Origin: an uncultured Burkholderiales bacterium
GTDB taxonomy: Bacteria > Pseudomonadota > Gammaproteobacteria > Burkholderiales > Burkholderiaceae
Direction of reading: 5' to 3'
DNA length: 64,000 nt
Assembly (NCBI GenBank): GCA_946480465.1
Contig: CAMLJY010000022.1
Location: 20,454 to 84,453, forward strand
In this document: in pieces, positions 17,056-25,190 of the stretch
Position numbering within the stretch: position 1 is the stretch's first letter
Layout: each line of letters starts with the position of its first letter
Program-made: the position numbers and the translations under genes
Notes under the pieces: model-generated
Told to the model about the DNA's origin: nothing
Seen by the model: the letters and a program-made list of their open reading frames with translations, nothing else
Database searches by the model: none

Positions 17056-18141
17056 ATGCAGAAAGTCAGCGTCCAGTGCGAGGACATCCGCCTGTCCTAC
17101 GGCGACACGCCGGTGCTGAAGAACGTCAACATCGAGATCCGCCCGGGCGAATTCTTCGCGCTGCTCGGCCCCTCGGGTTCCGGCAAGTCCACGCTGCTGC
17201 GGCTGATCGCCGGTTTCAACCGGCATCAGCACGGCCGGCTGCTGATCGACGGCCGCGACGTCAGCGGCCTGCCGCCCTGGAAGCGCAACATCGGCATGGT
17301 GTTCCAGAGCTACGCGCTGTGGCCGCACATGACGGTGTGGGACAACGTCGCCTTCGGCCTGGTGGAGCGGCGGCTGGACAAGCGCGCGATCCAGGCCCGC
17401 GTGGGCGCGGCGCTGGAACTGGTGGGCCTTGCGGCGCACGCCGGGCGGCGGCCCAACCAGCTGTCCGGCGGGCAGCAGCAGCGGGTGGCGCTGGCACGCA
17501 CCGTGGTCATCGAGCCGCAGGTGCTGCTGCTGGACGAGCCGCTGTCCAACCTGGACAAGTCGCTGCGGGTGCAGATGCGGCAGGAGCTGTGGTCGCTGCA
17601 GCGGCGCCTGGGCATCACCACCATCTTCGTCACCCACGACCAGGAAGAGGCGATGACCACCGCCGACCGCATGGCCATCCTCGACAAGGGCGTGGTGCAG
17701 CAGCTGGGCACGCCGGCGGCGCTGTACGACTACCCGGCGAATGCCTTCGTCGCCTCCTTCGTCGGCACGATGAACCTGCTGCCGGCGCGCGTCAGCCGGC
17801 GGCAGGGGCGGTCGCTGATGCTGCAGCTGGACGGCATCGGGGACTTCGAGTGGGCGGCCGATGCCGACCTGCCCGCGGCCGAGCGGCTGATGCTCAGCTT
17901 CCGGCCGCACAGCCTCTGCGTCGATGCCGCGGATGCGGCGCGTGATGCGCGCTACCTCTGGCTGCCCGGTGTCGTCGAGGCCAGCGAGTTCCTCGGCGAA
18001 GCGATGCGCTACCACGTGCGCGTGGGCAGCCACAGCGTCTGCGTCGACGAGCCGCACCGCGCTGGCCTGCCGCGCCACGAGGCGGGCAGCGCCATCGGCC
18101 TGGGGCTGGACCGCACGCAGGTGAGGCTGCTGGCGCACTGA
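17056..18141 (+). CDS. ABC transporter ATP-binding protein, copy 2
   Basis: A 361-residue ATPase, the same length as the copy at 10244 and similar throughout. Walker A 'GPSGSGKST', Q-loop 'FQSYALWPH', signature 'LSGGQQQR', Walker B 'VLLLDEPLSNLD' and switch 'VTHDQEEA' are intact, with a TOBE-like C-terminal region. Starts 26 bp after the permease stop, so binding protein, permease and ATPase form one operon. It should drive uptake of the solute recognised by the protein at 13814. The near-identity of central motifs with copy 1 points to a duplication followed by rearrangement. Confidence 0.92.
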   Translation: MQKVSVQCEDIRLSYGDTPVLKNVNIEIRPGEFFALLGPSGSGKSTLLRLIAGFNRHQHGRLLIDGRDVSGLPPWKRNIGMVFQSYALWPHMTVWDNVAFGLVERRLDKRAIQARVGAALELVGLAAHAGRRPNQLSGGQQQRVALARTVVIEPQVLLLDEPLSNLDKSLRVQMRQELWSLQRRLGITTIFVTHDQEEAMTTADRMAILDKGVVQQLGTPAALYDYPANAFVASFVGTMNLLPARVSRRQGRSLMLQLDGIGDFEWAADADLPAAERLMLSFRPHSLCVDAADAARDARYLWLPGVVEASEFLGEAMRYHVRVGSHSVCVDEPHRAGLPRHEAGSAIGLGLDRTQVRLLAH

Positions 18142-18206
18142 CCGACCGCAGCCGCACACGGGCCGGCGCGCTGGATCGTCGGCGCCGCTGAGCGATAGTC
18201 GGGCAC

Positions 18207-19166
18207 ATGCCCTCGACCGTCTCCGGCGCCATCCCCGGCGCCCGCCCGCGCCGCATCGGCGGCGTCGCCTTCATCTTCGTCGCGCTGATGTGCTTCGGCG
18301 CGCTGGACACCACGGCCAAGGTGGCGGCCGCGGCCAGCGTGCCGGTGCTGATGGCGCTGTGGGTGCGCTACGTGGTGCAGACGGTCAGCACCGGCGCCGT
18401 GCTGTTGCCGCAACAGGGCCTGCGGCTGTTCCATACCGAGCGACCGGGCCTGCAGGCGCTGCGCGCACTGCTCTTGATCACCTGCAACGGCATCGCCTTC
18501 CTGAGCCTGGCGCACATGCACGTCGGCGAGTTCACCGCCATCGTGATGCTGACCCCGCTGCTGCTCACCGTGGTGGCGGCCGTGGGCCTGAAGGAGCGTG
18601 TGTCCTGGCTGCGCTGGGCCTGCGTGGCCGGCGGCTTCGCCGGCACGCTGGTGGTGCTGCGCCCGGGGCGCGAGATGTTCACGCCCGCGCTGCTGCTGCC
18701 CCTGGTGCTGGTGGCGGGCAATGGCGCGTTCCAGATCCTCACCAGCCAGCTGGCCAAGGTGGATCGGCCGGGCACCATCCATTTCTATTCCGGCCTGGGC
18801 GGGCTGGCGGTGACCAGCGCCGCGCTGCCTTTGGTGTGGCAGGCCCTGCCGCCGCGGCTGTGGGGGGTGATGGGCCTGATGGGCGTGTTCGGCGCGCTCG
18901 GCCACTTCCTGCTGATCATGGCCTATGCCCGCGCACCGGTGGCCATCCTCACGCCCTACCTGTACCTTCAGGTGGGCTTCGGCGCGCTCGGCGGCTGGAT
19001 CGTGTTCTCGCACGTGCCGGACGACTGGTCGCTGATCGGCATCGCGATGATCGTCGGCTGCGGCGTCTACGGCACCTGGCTGACGGGACGCGAGATCCTG
19101 CGTGGCGAGCGCACGCCCGATGCGCAGTCCAGCCTGGCCGCGATGGCCGGGGCCGACGAGCATTGA
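18207..19166 (+). CDS. EamA/DMT family transporter
   Basis: A 319-residue membrane protein with two EamA repeats of five helices each (first about 20-150, second about 165-300). Typical features are 'FVALMCFGALDTTAKVAA' in helix 1, 'LLLITCNGIAFLSLAHMHVGEFTAI' in the first repeat and 'APVAILTPYLYLQVGFGALGGWIVF' near the end. It starts 65 bp after the ATPase and may be read through from it. The family moves small metabolites, often outward; substrate cannot be told. If co-regulated with the ABC importer it could export a product of the imported solute, which is speculation from position only. Confidence 0.88.
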   Translation: MPSTVSGAIPGARPRRIGGVAFIFVALMCFGALDTTAKVAAAASVPVLMALWVRYVVQTVSTGAVLLPQQGLRLFHTERPGLQALRALLLITCNGIAFLSLAHMHVGEFTAIVMLTPLLLTVVAAVGLKERVSWLRWACVAGGFAGTLVVLRPGREMFTPALLLPLVLVAGNGAFQILTSQLAKVDRPGTIHFYSGLGGLAVTSAALPLVWQALPPRLWGVMGLMGVFGALGHFLLIMAYARAPVAILTPYLYLQVGFGALGGWIVFSHVPDDWSLIGIAMIVGCGVYGTWLTGREILRGERTPDAQSSLAAMAGADEH

Positions 19167-19469
19167 AGGGGAGCGCCGCGGTACCGCCAACCCGCGGCCC
19201 CTCCGGCTGAGTGCTTGCGCGGCCGCGGCCCGCCGTTAGACTCCGCCCCGCATCGACGGCGGCCCTTCGGCCGCCACCGCATCCCCACCGTGCACGCTGC
19301 CGCCTGGCCTCCCGCCTTCCTGCGCTGATCCGCCGCCGCCCTTGACGCCACCGGGCTCGAGGGCGTGCCGGCCGCGAATCGCGCCCGCCGACTGATTCCC
19401 GAATCGCCGCGCCGCGAGGCTTCGCCGCGGCCGGCCGGGCACCGTGCATTCCTCATTCCGGATATTTCG
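19167..19469. other. Intergenic region before proline dehydrogenase
   Basis: No gene is supported in these 303 bp. It contains a hairpin (19258-19275, GGCGGCC-CTTC-GGCCGCC) and a candidate sigma-70 promoter TTGCGC-N16-TAGACT at 19215-19242, which would give the next gene a leader of about 220 bases. The open frame running in from 19365 lacks a plausible start before 19470. Confidence 0.5.
19215..19242 (+). promoter_or_regulatory. Candidate sigma-70 promoter
   Basis: TTGCGC and TAGACT are 16 bases apart upstream of the proline dehydrogenase gene. TAGACT-like -10 boxes also occur before other genes in the window (for example near 60024). Weak -35 match; position is the main support. Confidence 0.4.
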
Positions 19470-20405
19470 ATGCAATCCATCATCCATCGCTGGATGGCGC
19501 AGGCCGTCCCCTTCATTCCCCGTGTGCTGCTGCAGCGCGTGTCGCGCCGCTACGTGGCGGGCGAGACCCTCGCCGATGCCGTCGCCTGCGTGCGCCGCCT
19601 GGCCATGGCCGGCTGCACGGCCACCGTCGACGTGCTGGGCGAGGTGACCCAGTCGCTCGGGCAGGCCACGCAGGCGGCCGACGAGTACATCGCGCTGCTG
19701 GACGCGCTGCACCACGCCGGCAGGCGTGTCCCCGACCTCGCGGGCCAGCGCGCGCACGTCTCGCTGAAGCCCACGGCGTTCGGCCTGCTGATCGACCCCG
19801 CGCACTGCGAGGCGCAGATCGAGCGCGTGCTGCAGGCCGCGGCCCGGCACGGCAGCTTCGTGCGGCTGGACATGGAAGACCTGCGCTGCACGCAGGCCGA
19901 GATCGACCTGCTGGCACGACTGCGGCAGCGCCACGCGCACGTGGGCCTGGTGCTGCAGGCGTACCTGAAGCGCACCCACGACGACATCACCGCATTGGCC
20001 CGCCCGGGCGAGAACCTGCGCATCTGCAAGGGCATCTACGCCGAGGACCCGGCGCACCTGGTGCCCCGCGCCGCCCGCGACCGCCGCGCCATCAACCCGC
20101 ACTTCGTGCAGCACGTGCGGCGCTGCTTCGAGGCCGGCTGCTTCGTCGGCATCGCCACGCACGACGAGGCCTTGGTGGACGAGCTGATCGCGCTGGCCGA
20201 GGCCATGGCGGTGGAGCGCACGCGCTTCGAGTTCCAGATGCTGCTGGGCGTGTGCGAGCCGCTGCGCGACCGCCTGCTGCGCGCAGGGTTCGCGGTGCGC
20301 ATCTACGTGCCGTACGGCCGCGACTGGATCGGCTACGGCACGCGCCGCATCAAGGAGAACCCGGCGATGGTGGGGCAGCTGCTGAAGGGCCTGCTGGCCC
20401 GCTGA
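19470..20405 (+). CDS. Proline dehydrogenase, monofunctional
   Basis: A 311-residue flavoenzyme of the single-domain PRODH type that oxidises proline to pyrroline-5-carboxylate and passes electrons to quinone. The (beta/alpha)8 barrel motifs are in order: 'HVSLKPTAFG', 'VRLDMED', 'LQAYLKRT', 'RICKGIY', 'GIATHDE', 'FEFQMLLGV' and the C-terminal 'VPYGRDWIGYGTRRIKENP', whose two arginines and tyrosine hold the substrate. ATG 19470 gives the expected length of about 300 residues. There is no aldehyde dehydrogenase domain, in contrast to bifunctional PutA, and no partner gene next to it. Downstream gene starts 222 bp later. Confidence 0.92.
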   Translation: MQSIIHRWMAQAVPFIPRVLLQRVSRRYVAGETLADAVACVRRLAMAGCTATVDVLGEVTQSLGQATQAADEYIALLDALHHAGRRVPDLAGQRAHVSLKPTAFGLLIDPAHCEAQIERVLQAAARHGSFVRLDMEDLRCTQAEIDLLARLRQRHAHVGLVLQAYLKRTHDDITALARPGENLRICKGIYAEDPAHLVPRAARDRRAINPHFVQHVRRCFEAGCFVGIATHDEALVDELIALAEAMAVERTRFEFQMLLGVCEPLRDRLLRAGFAVRIYVPYGRDWIGYGTRRIKENPAMVGQLLKGLLAR

Positions 20406-20627
20406 CGCCGGCTGAAACAGGCCGCCGGCGCGGACTCGGGTTCTCCCGTTGCCGGCGGCGAGACCGTGCGACGGATCATGCGCCTTTCAGGCGCTAGCAC
20501 GGGCGGGCGGGCGCCGCTTTGCCGGCCGGGGCGGGGGGGCTGCGGTGTCATGCCGACGACACGCGGCGCCGCTACCGTGCCGGGCTTTCGACCCGTCCTT
20601 GGCGCCCCACCGCGAGGAGACACACCG

Positions 20628-21779
20628 ATGAAAGCCCGACACCTGCTGAGCTGCCTGTCCACCGCCCTGGTCACTGCCTTGGTCCTGCAAGGCTGCGGCG
20701 GCAGCGACGACGAACCGCGCCGCAACACCCTGTCCGGCGACCCCACGCTGGTGATCGGCCACCGCGGCGCCAGCGGCGAACTGCCCGAGCACACGCTGGA
20801 GGCCTACCGCCGCGCGATCGAGCAGGGTGCCGACTTCGTCGAGCCCGACCTGGTGCTGACCAAGGACGGCGTGATGATCGCCCGCCACGAGCCGATGCTC
20901 GACGGCACCACCGACGTGGCCGCCAGGTTCCCCGGTCGCCAGACCACGCGCAACGTGGACGGCGTGCCCACCACCGCGTACTTCGCGGGGGATTTCACGC
21001 TGGCCGAGATCAAGACGCTGCGCGCGCTGCAATCGAACGCCGCGCGGCCCCAGCAGTTCAATGGCCTCTACCAGATCCCGACGCTGGCCGAGGTCATCGC
21101 GATGGTGAAGACCGAGGGTGCCAAGGCCGGCCGCACGGTCGGCATCTACCCGGAGATCAAGCACTCCACCTTCCACGCCGCGCAGTTCGGTGCCAACGTG
21201 TTCGAGAACACGCTGGTCGACATGCTGCACCTGGCCTACGGCAACAGCGCCAAGGCGCCGGTCTTCATCCAGTCCTTCGAAGTCTCGAACCTGCAGTACC
21301 TGAACACGAAGACGGACATCCGCCTGGTGCAGCTGGTGGACGCCGACGACGTGAAGGACGACGGCAGCCTCTCGCTCGTGGCGCCGTACCGCCAGCCCTA
21401 CGACTTCGTCGTCAAGGGCGACCCGCGCCTCTTCTCCGACCTGCTGACGCCCACGGGCCTGGACTTCGTGAAGAGCTACGCCGACGCCATCGGCCCCTGG
21501 AAGCCCTACCTCGTGAAGACCGTGAATGACAAGGTCGAGCGCACCGGCGACACCACGCTGACGATCAACGACCGCCGGATCGACGGCTCGACCGGCGTGA
21601 CCGAGGCCGCGCATGCCCGGGGCTTGCTGGTCCACACCTGGACCTTCCGCAACGACGCCTCGGGCTACGGCTTCAAGGACCCGCAAGCCGAGATGGCCTA
21701 CTACATGAACCTGGGCGTGGACGGCGTGTTCACCGACTTTCCGGCCACCGGCGTGGCAGCGCGCAAGACCCTGCCCTGA
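20628..21779 (+). CDS. glpQ: Glycerophosphodiester phosphodiesterase, lipoprotein
   Basis: A 383-residue exported enzyme that splits glycerophosphodiesters into glycerol-3-phosphate and an alcohol. A lipoprotein signal ends 'VLQGC23', so it is anchored to a membrane in the periplasm. The catalytic start 'IGHRGASG' (H45, R46), 'EPDLVLTKDG' and 'ARHEP' are the standard GDPD active-site blocks, and 'GVDGVFTDFP' closes the barrel. The length with the long insertions (about 130-260) matches periplasmic GlpQ rather than the shorter cytoplasmic UgpQ. GAGGAGA precedes the ATG. It would feed glycerol phosphate uptake; no uptake gene for that is adjacent. Confidence 0.92.
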   Translation: MKARHLLSCLSTALVTALVLQGCGGSDDEPRRNTLSGDPTLVIGHRGASGELPEHTLEAYRRAIEQGADFVEPDLVLTKDGVMIARHEPMLDGTTDVAARFPGRQTTRNVDGVPTTAYFAGDFTLAEIKTLRALQSNAARPQQFNGLYQIPTLAEVIAMVKTEGAKAGRTVGIYPEIKHSTFHAAQFGANVFENTLVDMLHLAYGNSAKAPVFIQSFEVSNLQYLNTKTDIRLVQLVDADDVKDDGSLSLVAPYRQPYDFVVKGDPRLFSDLLTPTGLDFVKSYADAIGPWKPYLVKTVNDKVERTGDTTLTINDRRIDGSTGVTEAAHARGLLVHTWTFRNDASGYGFKDPQAEMAYYMNLGVDGVFTDFPATGVAARKTLP

Positions 21780-21794
21780 CCATGCCCTGACCCG

Positions 21795-23267
21795 TCACCC
21801 GCCGCGCCGCGGCCCTGGGCCCGGGCGGCAGGTGCGCGCCAGCGCGTCGATGGCGCGGGCCAGCGCCGGCGGCTCCATGTGCCCGTAGCCGAGCACAAGG
21901 GCCGCGCCGCGCGGGTCTTCTGCGGCGGTGGGGCCGAAGTCCTGCACCGTCTGCAGCACGATCCCCTGCTGCCGCAGCCGCTGCGCGAGCGCACGGTCCT
22001 GTCGCACGCTGCCCAGCGACAGCACCAGGTGCAGGCCCCCGGCGTGGCCGCTGACTTCGAGCGTTGGGCAACGCTGCCGCAGCCCTGCCAGCAGCGTGGC
22101 GCGCTGCTGCGCGTGGTGCCGGCGCACCCGTCGCAGATGGCGTTGCAGCTGGCCTGAACGCAGCATCCACGCCATCGAGACCTGGGCCGGCCAGGCCGCC
22201 TGCGAATGCCCGGTCTCGATGGCCTGGGCCAGCAGTTCGGCGATGGCCGCCGGCGCGGCCAGGAAGCCCATGCGCAGCGCCGGGCTCACCGATTTGGCGA
22301 AGGTGCCTACCAGCACCGCATGGCCGGGCAGGGCGGCTGCCAGCGGCGGGTGGTTCTGCCCTTCGTGCACGAACTCGTGGTCGTACTCGTTGTCGATCAC
22401 CAGGCAGCCGTGGCGCTGCACCAGCGCCGCCAGGCTGCGCCGGCGCGCGCCTGAAAGCCGGCCGCCCAGCGGGTACTGGTGCGCGGGCGTCAGGTGCAGC
22501 AACGCGGGCGGGCCGTCCACGAAGGCCTGGTCGACGCGCAGGCCCTGCTCGTCCACCGGCACCGGCCGCAGCACGGCCCCCGCGGCCTGCAGTGCCGTGG
22601 CCGCGCGCGGGTAGCCCGGGCACTCGACCGCGCACACGTCGCCCGGGCGCAGCAGCACGCGGGCCAGCAGTTCGATGCCGGCCGCGGCGCCCTGCGTGAC
22701 GATGACCTGCCGCGGCTCGCAGTGCATGCCGCGCTGCTGGCGCAGCCATGCCGCGATGGCCTCACGCAGGCCGGCGTGGCCACGCGGATCGCCGTAGTCC
22801 GACGGCGGAAGTTGCCGCCCGGCCTCGCGGCACGCGGTGCGCCACACCGCCAGCGGCAGCAGCTGCGCGCCGCTCTGGCCCAGGCGCCAGTCCTGCAACG
22901 TGCCCGAAGGCGCCGCGGGCAGCGCTACACCACCCGGCCGGCGCAGCGCCACGCGCGCCAGGCGGGGCAGGCCGGTGGCGGCCTTGGCGGGCGCCGAGGG
23001 CAGGGCGGCCACGAACGTGCCTTGCCTCCCCCGCGTCTCCAGCAGCCCTTCGGCCGCCAGGTCGGCATAGGCGTCGACCACGGTGTTGCGGCCCACGCCC
23101 AGCTGCAGGGCGGCATCCCGGCTGGGCGGCAGGCGCGTGCAGGGCGGCATGTGGCCGCCGCGGATCGCTTCGCGCAGCGCCTGCGCCACTTGGGCGTTCA
23201 GCGGCGTGGCCGTGTCCGCGCCGAGGGACACGGCGGGCAGCACGCTGCGCAGCGGGCTGTTCGGCAT
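21795..23267 (-). CDS. MocR-type regulator (GntR wHTH fused to aminotransferase fold)
   Basis: A 490-residue fusion. Residues about 18-85 are a GntR winged helix ('AQVAQALREAIRGGH', 'LPPSRDAALQLGVGRNTVVDAY'). The remainder is a fold-type I aminotransferase domain with the PLP lysine in 'GTFAKSVSPALRMGF' (K325), 'DNEYDHEF' for the pyridine-nitrogen aspartate region and 'PAHQYPLGG'. MocR proteins bind PLP or a PLP adduct and act as transcription activators or repressors, not as enzymes. Start 23267 is chosen because the GntR domain begins right after. It is divergent from the PdxA-like gene (82 bp between starts), its most likely target. Confidence 0.9.
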   Translation of the reverse strand: MPNSPLRSVLPAVSLGADTATPLNAQVAQALREAIRGGHMPPCTRLPPSRDAALQLGVGRNTVVDAYADLAAEGLLETRGRQGTFVAALPSAPAKAATGLPRLARVALRRPGGVALPAAPSGTLQDWRLGQSGAQLLPLAVWRTACREAGRQLPPSDYGDPRGHAGLREAIAAWLRQQRGMHCEPRQVIVTQGAAAGIELLARVLLRPGDVCAVECPGYPRAATALQAAGAVLRPVPVDEQGLRVDQAFVDGPPALLHLTPAHQYPLGGRLSGARRRSLAALVQRHGCLVIDNEYDHEFVHEGQNHPPLAAALPGHAVLVGTFAKSVSPALRMGFLAAPAAIAELLAQAIETGHSQAAWPAQVSMAWMLRSGQLQRHLRRVRRHHAQQRATLLAGLRQRCPTLEVSGHAGGLHLVLSLGSVRQDRALAQRLRQQGIVLQTVQDFGPTAAEDPRGAALVLGYGHMEPPALARAIDALARTCRPGPGPRRGG

Positions 23268-23309
23268 CGCCTTCGCCTTCTTTTTGGTTGCTCGAAATGG
23301 TGAGATTCT

Positions 23310-23327
23310 GGCTCTTATCGGAGAGCC
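23310..23327. promoter_or_regulatory. Inverted repeat in the MocR/pdxA-like divergent region
   Basis: GGCTCT-TATCGG-AGAGCC is a perfect 6-bp inverted repeat, set in an unusually AT-rich stretch (23280-23330) between the two divergent starts. Repeated TGG/CCA blocks flank it (TTCTGGC, AGCCAAT, GCCAGACTGGC). This is the natural place for the MocR operator and both promoters. Confidence 0.5.
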
Positions 23328-23349
23328 AATCGGCGGCCAGACTGGCGGC

Positions 23350-24378
23350 ATGACAACCCGTCTGGACCGCGGCCCGCTGAGCCGCGTGGCGCTGAGCTTC
23401 GGCGATGCCGCCGGCATCGGCCCCGAGATCATCGTGAAGACCTTTGCCGACGCCGCGTTCATGCACCGGCATCCCGCCTTCGTGGTGGGCGACGCCGCCG
23501 TGCTGCGCCGCGCCGCGGCGCGCTGGGCACCTTCCCTGCAACTGCAGGTGATCGATGCACCCGAACAGCACCAGAGCGCGGCGGGCACGGTGCAGGTGGT
23601 GGACCTGGGCGGCGTGCCGGTCGACCTGCAGCCGGGGCGGGTCAGCGCCGCGGCCGGCCGCGCCGCCTTCGATGCCGTGCGCCAGGCCATCGCCTGGGCG
23701 AATGCCGGCCGCGTCGGCGCGCTGTGCACGGCGCCGCTGCACAAGGAAGCGCTGGCGGCGGCCGGCGTGCCCTACCCCGGGCATACCGAGATGCTGGCCG
23801 AGCTGTCGGGCACGCCGGACGTGGGGATGATGCTGGTGAACCCGTGGCTGCGCACGATGCTGGTGACGGTGCACTGCGCGCTGGCCGAGGCGGTGCGGCG
23901 CCTCTCGGTGCCGCTGGAACTGCGCACCATCCGGCTGGCGCACCGCAGCCTGCAGGCGATGGGCATCGGCCAGCCGCGCATCGCCGTGGCGGGGCTGAAC
24001 CCGCATGCCGGCGAGGGCGGCCTCTTCGGCAGCGAGGACCGCGACCTCATCGCGCCGGCCGTGGCGCAGGCGCGCAACGAAGGCATAGACGCCACCGGCC
24101 CGCTGCCGGGCGACACGGTGTTCATGCACGCTCGCAAGGGGCGTTATGACCTGGTGGTGGCCCAGTACCACGACCAGGGCCTGATTCCCGTGAAGCTGCT
24201 GGGCGTGGAGGATGGCGTCAACATCACCGCCGGCCTGCCTTTCGTGCGCACCAGCCCCGACCACGGCACCGCGTTCGACATCGCCGGCCAGGGCCTGGCC
24301 GATCCCGCCAGCCTGAAGGCCGCCCTGGCCACGGCCCACCAGCTGCTGCGCGCCCGCGCGGCGGCCGCTGCGAACTGA
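23350..24378 (+). CDS. PdxA family 4-phosphate dehydrogenase (PdxA2-like)
   Basis: A 342-residue NAD-dependent, metal-dependent dehydrogenase of the PdxA family, which oxidises and decarboxylates 4-phosphohydroxy-threonine, or D-threonate/D-erythronate 4-phosphate in the PdxA2 branch. Motifs include 'FGDAAGIGPEI', 'CTAPLHKEAL', 'YPGHTEMLAEL' (metal histidine), 'GLNPHAGEGGLFG', 'QYHDQGLIPVK' and 'FVRTSPDHGTAFDIAGQ'. It is followed after 12 bp by a TIM-barrel gene and is divergent from a MocR regulator. A housekeeping pdxA normally lies with surA/ksgA, which are absent here, so a catabolic or salvage role is more likely. The exact substrate is not decided. Confidence 0.88.
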   Translation: MTTRLDRGPLSRVALSFGDAAGIGPEIIVKTFADAAFMHRHPAFVVGDAAVLRRAAARWAPSLQLQVIDAPEQHQSAAGTVQVVDLGGVPVDLQPGRVSAAAGRAAFDAVRQAIAWANAGRVGALCTAPLHKEALAAAGVPYPGHTEMLAELSGTPDVGMMLVNPWLRTMLVTVHCALAEAVRRLSVPLELRTIRLAHRSLQAMGIGQPRIAVAGLNPHAGEGGLFGSEDRDLIAPAVAQARNEGIDATGPLPGDTVFMHARKGRYDLVVAQYHDQGLIPVKLLGVEDGVNITAGLPFVRTSPDHGTAFDIAGQGLADPASLKAALATAHQLLRARAAAAAN

Positions 24379-24390
24379 AGGACCTGTTCC

Positions 24391-25065
24391 ATGCCGCACT
24401 TCATCTTCATGCTGACGCGCGAAGACCGCACCGTGGCCGAGGCCCATCGGGTCTATGACGGGCTGGCCGGCAGCGCCTTGCGAACCATCGGCTTCAAGGA
24501 CGTCGGGCTGCCCTTCGAGGAGCTGGCTTCGCTCACGCGGCGGGCCCGGCGCGAGGGCCGGCGGGTGATGCTGGAGGTCGTGGCCACCAGCCGCGAGGCG
24601 GAATTGCACTCGATTGACGCGGCCACGCGCCTGGGCGTGGACTGCGTGCTGGGCGGCCGCCATGCCGAGGAGGCGCTTCGCATCCTGAGCGGCAGCGGCA
24701 TCCACTACTTCCCCTTCGCCGGCCGCACCGAAGGCCACCCGACGCGGCTGACCGGCACGGTGGACGAGGTCGTCGACGACGCGAAGCGCCTGGCCGCGCT
24801 GCCCGGCGTGCACGGCCTGGACCTGCTGGCGTACCGCTTTTGCGGTGGCGACCCGGCCGAGCTCACGCGGCGCGTGGTGCAGGCCGTCCGCCTTCCGGTG
24901 ATGGCGGCCGGCAGCATCGACAGCCCGGCCCGCGTGCAGGCCATGCGCCAGGCCGGCGCCTGGGCTTTCACGGTGGGCAGTGCGGTCTTCGATGGGCGCT
25001 TCGAGGGCGGGTCGCTGCGTGGCCAGGTGGAGGCGATCCTGGGGATGGAGGGGATTCGGGCTTGA
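24391..25065 (+). CDS. TIM-barrel protein of unknown function, coupled to PdxA-like enzyme
   Basis: A 224-residue cytoplasmic protein with alternating strands and helices of a (beta/alpha)8 barrel: 'FIFMLTR', 'IGFKDVG', 'VMLEVVAT', 'VDCVLGG', 'IHYFPFAG', 'HGLDLLAYR', 'PVMAAGSID' and 'AWAFTVGSAVFDG'. The last two strands, with the GS and GSA loops, look like the phosphate-binding end of HisA/TrpC/PdxJ-type barrels. The early 'GFKDVGLPFEEL' could supply an acid/lysine pair. GAAGGACC lies before the ATG, and the 12-bp gap to the PdxA-like gene points to one operon. I do not recognise a named family. It probably acts on the phosphorylated substrate or product of its neighbour. Confidence 0.75.
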   Translation: MPHFIFMLTREDRTVAEAHRVYDGLAGSALRTIGFKDVGLPFEELASLTRRARREGRRVMLEVVATSREAELHSIDAATRLGVDCVLGGRHAEEALRILSGSGIHYFPFAGRTEGHPTRLTGTVDEVVDDAKRLAALPGVHGLDLLAYRFCGGDPAELTRRVVQAVRLPVMAAGSIDSPARVQAMRQAGAWAFTVGSAVFDGRFEGGSLRGQVEAILGMEGIRA

Positions 25066-25147
25066 GGGGGTGCTGCGGCGCCTGTCGCCCGCATGCGGAG
25101 AATGAGGCGGTTATTTGCCGCATTGTTTGCGGTGATTGCTGGAGGGT

Positions 25148-25190
25148 GCGGAGATTGGGTTGCACAATCTCCGCATGGAAAGCGGAGATT
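25148..25190. promoter_or_regulatory. Triple 9-bp operator-like repeat over the Fic start
   Basis: GCGGAGATT (25148-25156), its exact inverse AATCTCCGC (25166-25174) ending at the base before the ATG, and GCGGAGATT again (25182-25190) inside codons 3-6. The first pair can also form a hairpin in the RNA next to the start codon; the second and third can pair across the ATG itself. This suggests repression of transcription or translation at the start. Confidence 0.7.
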
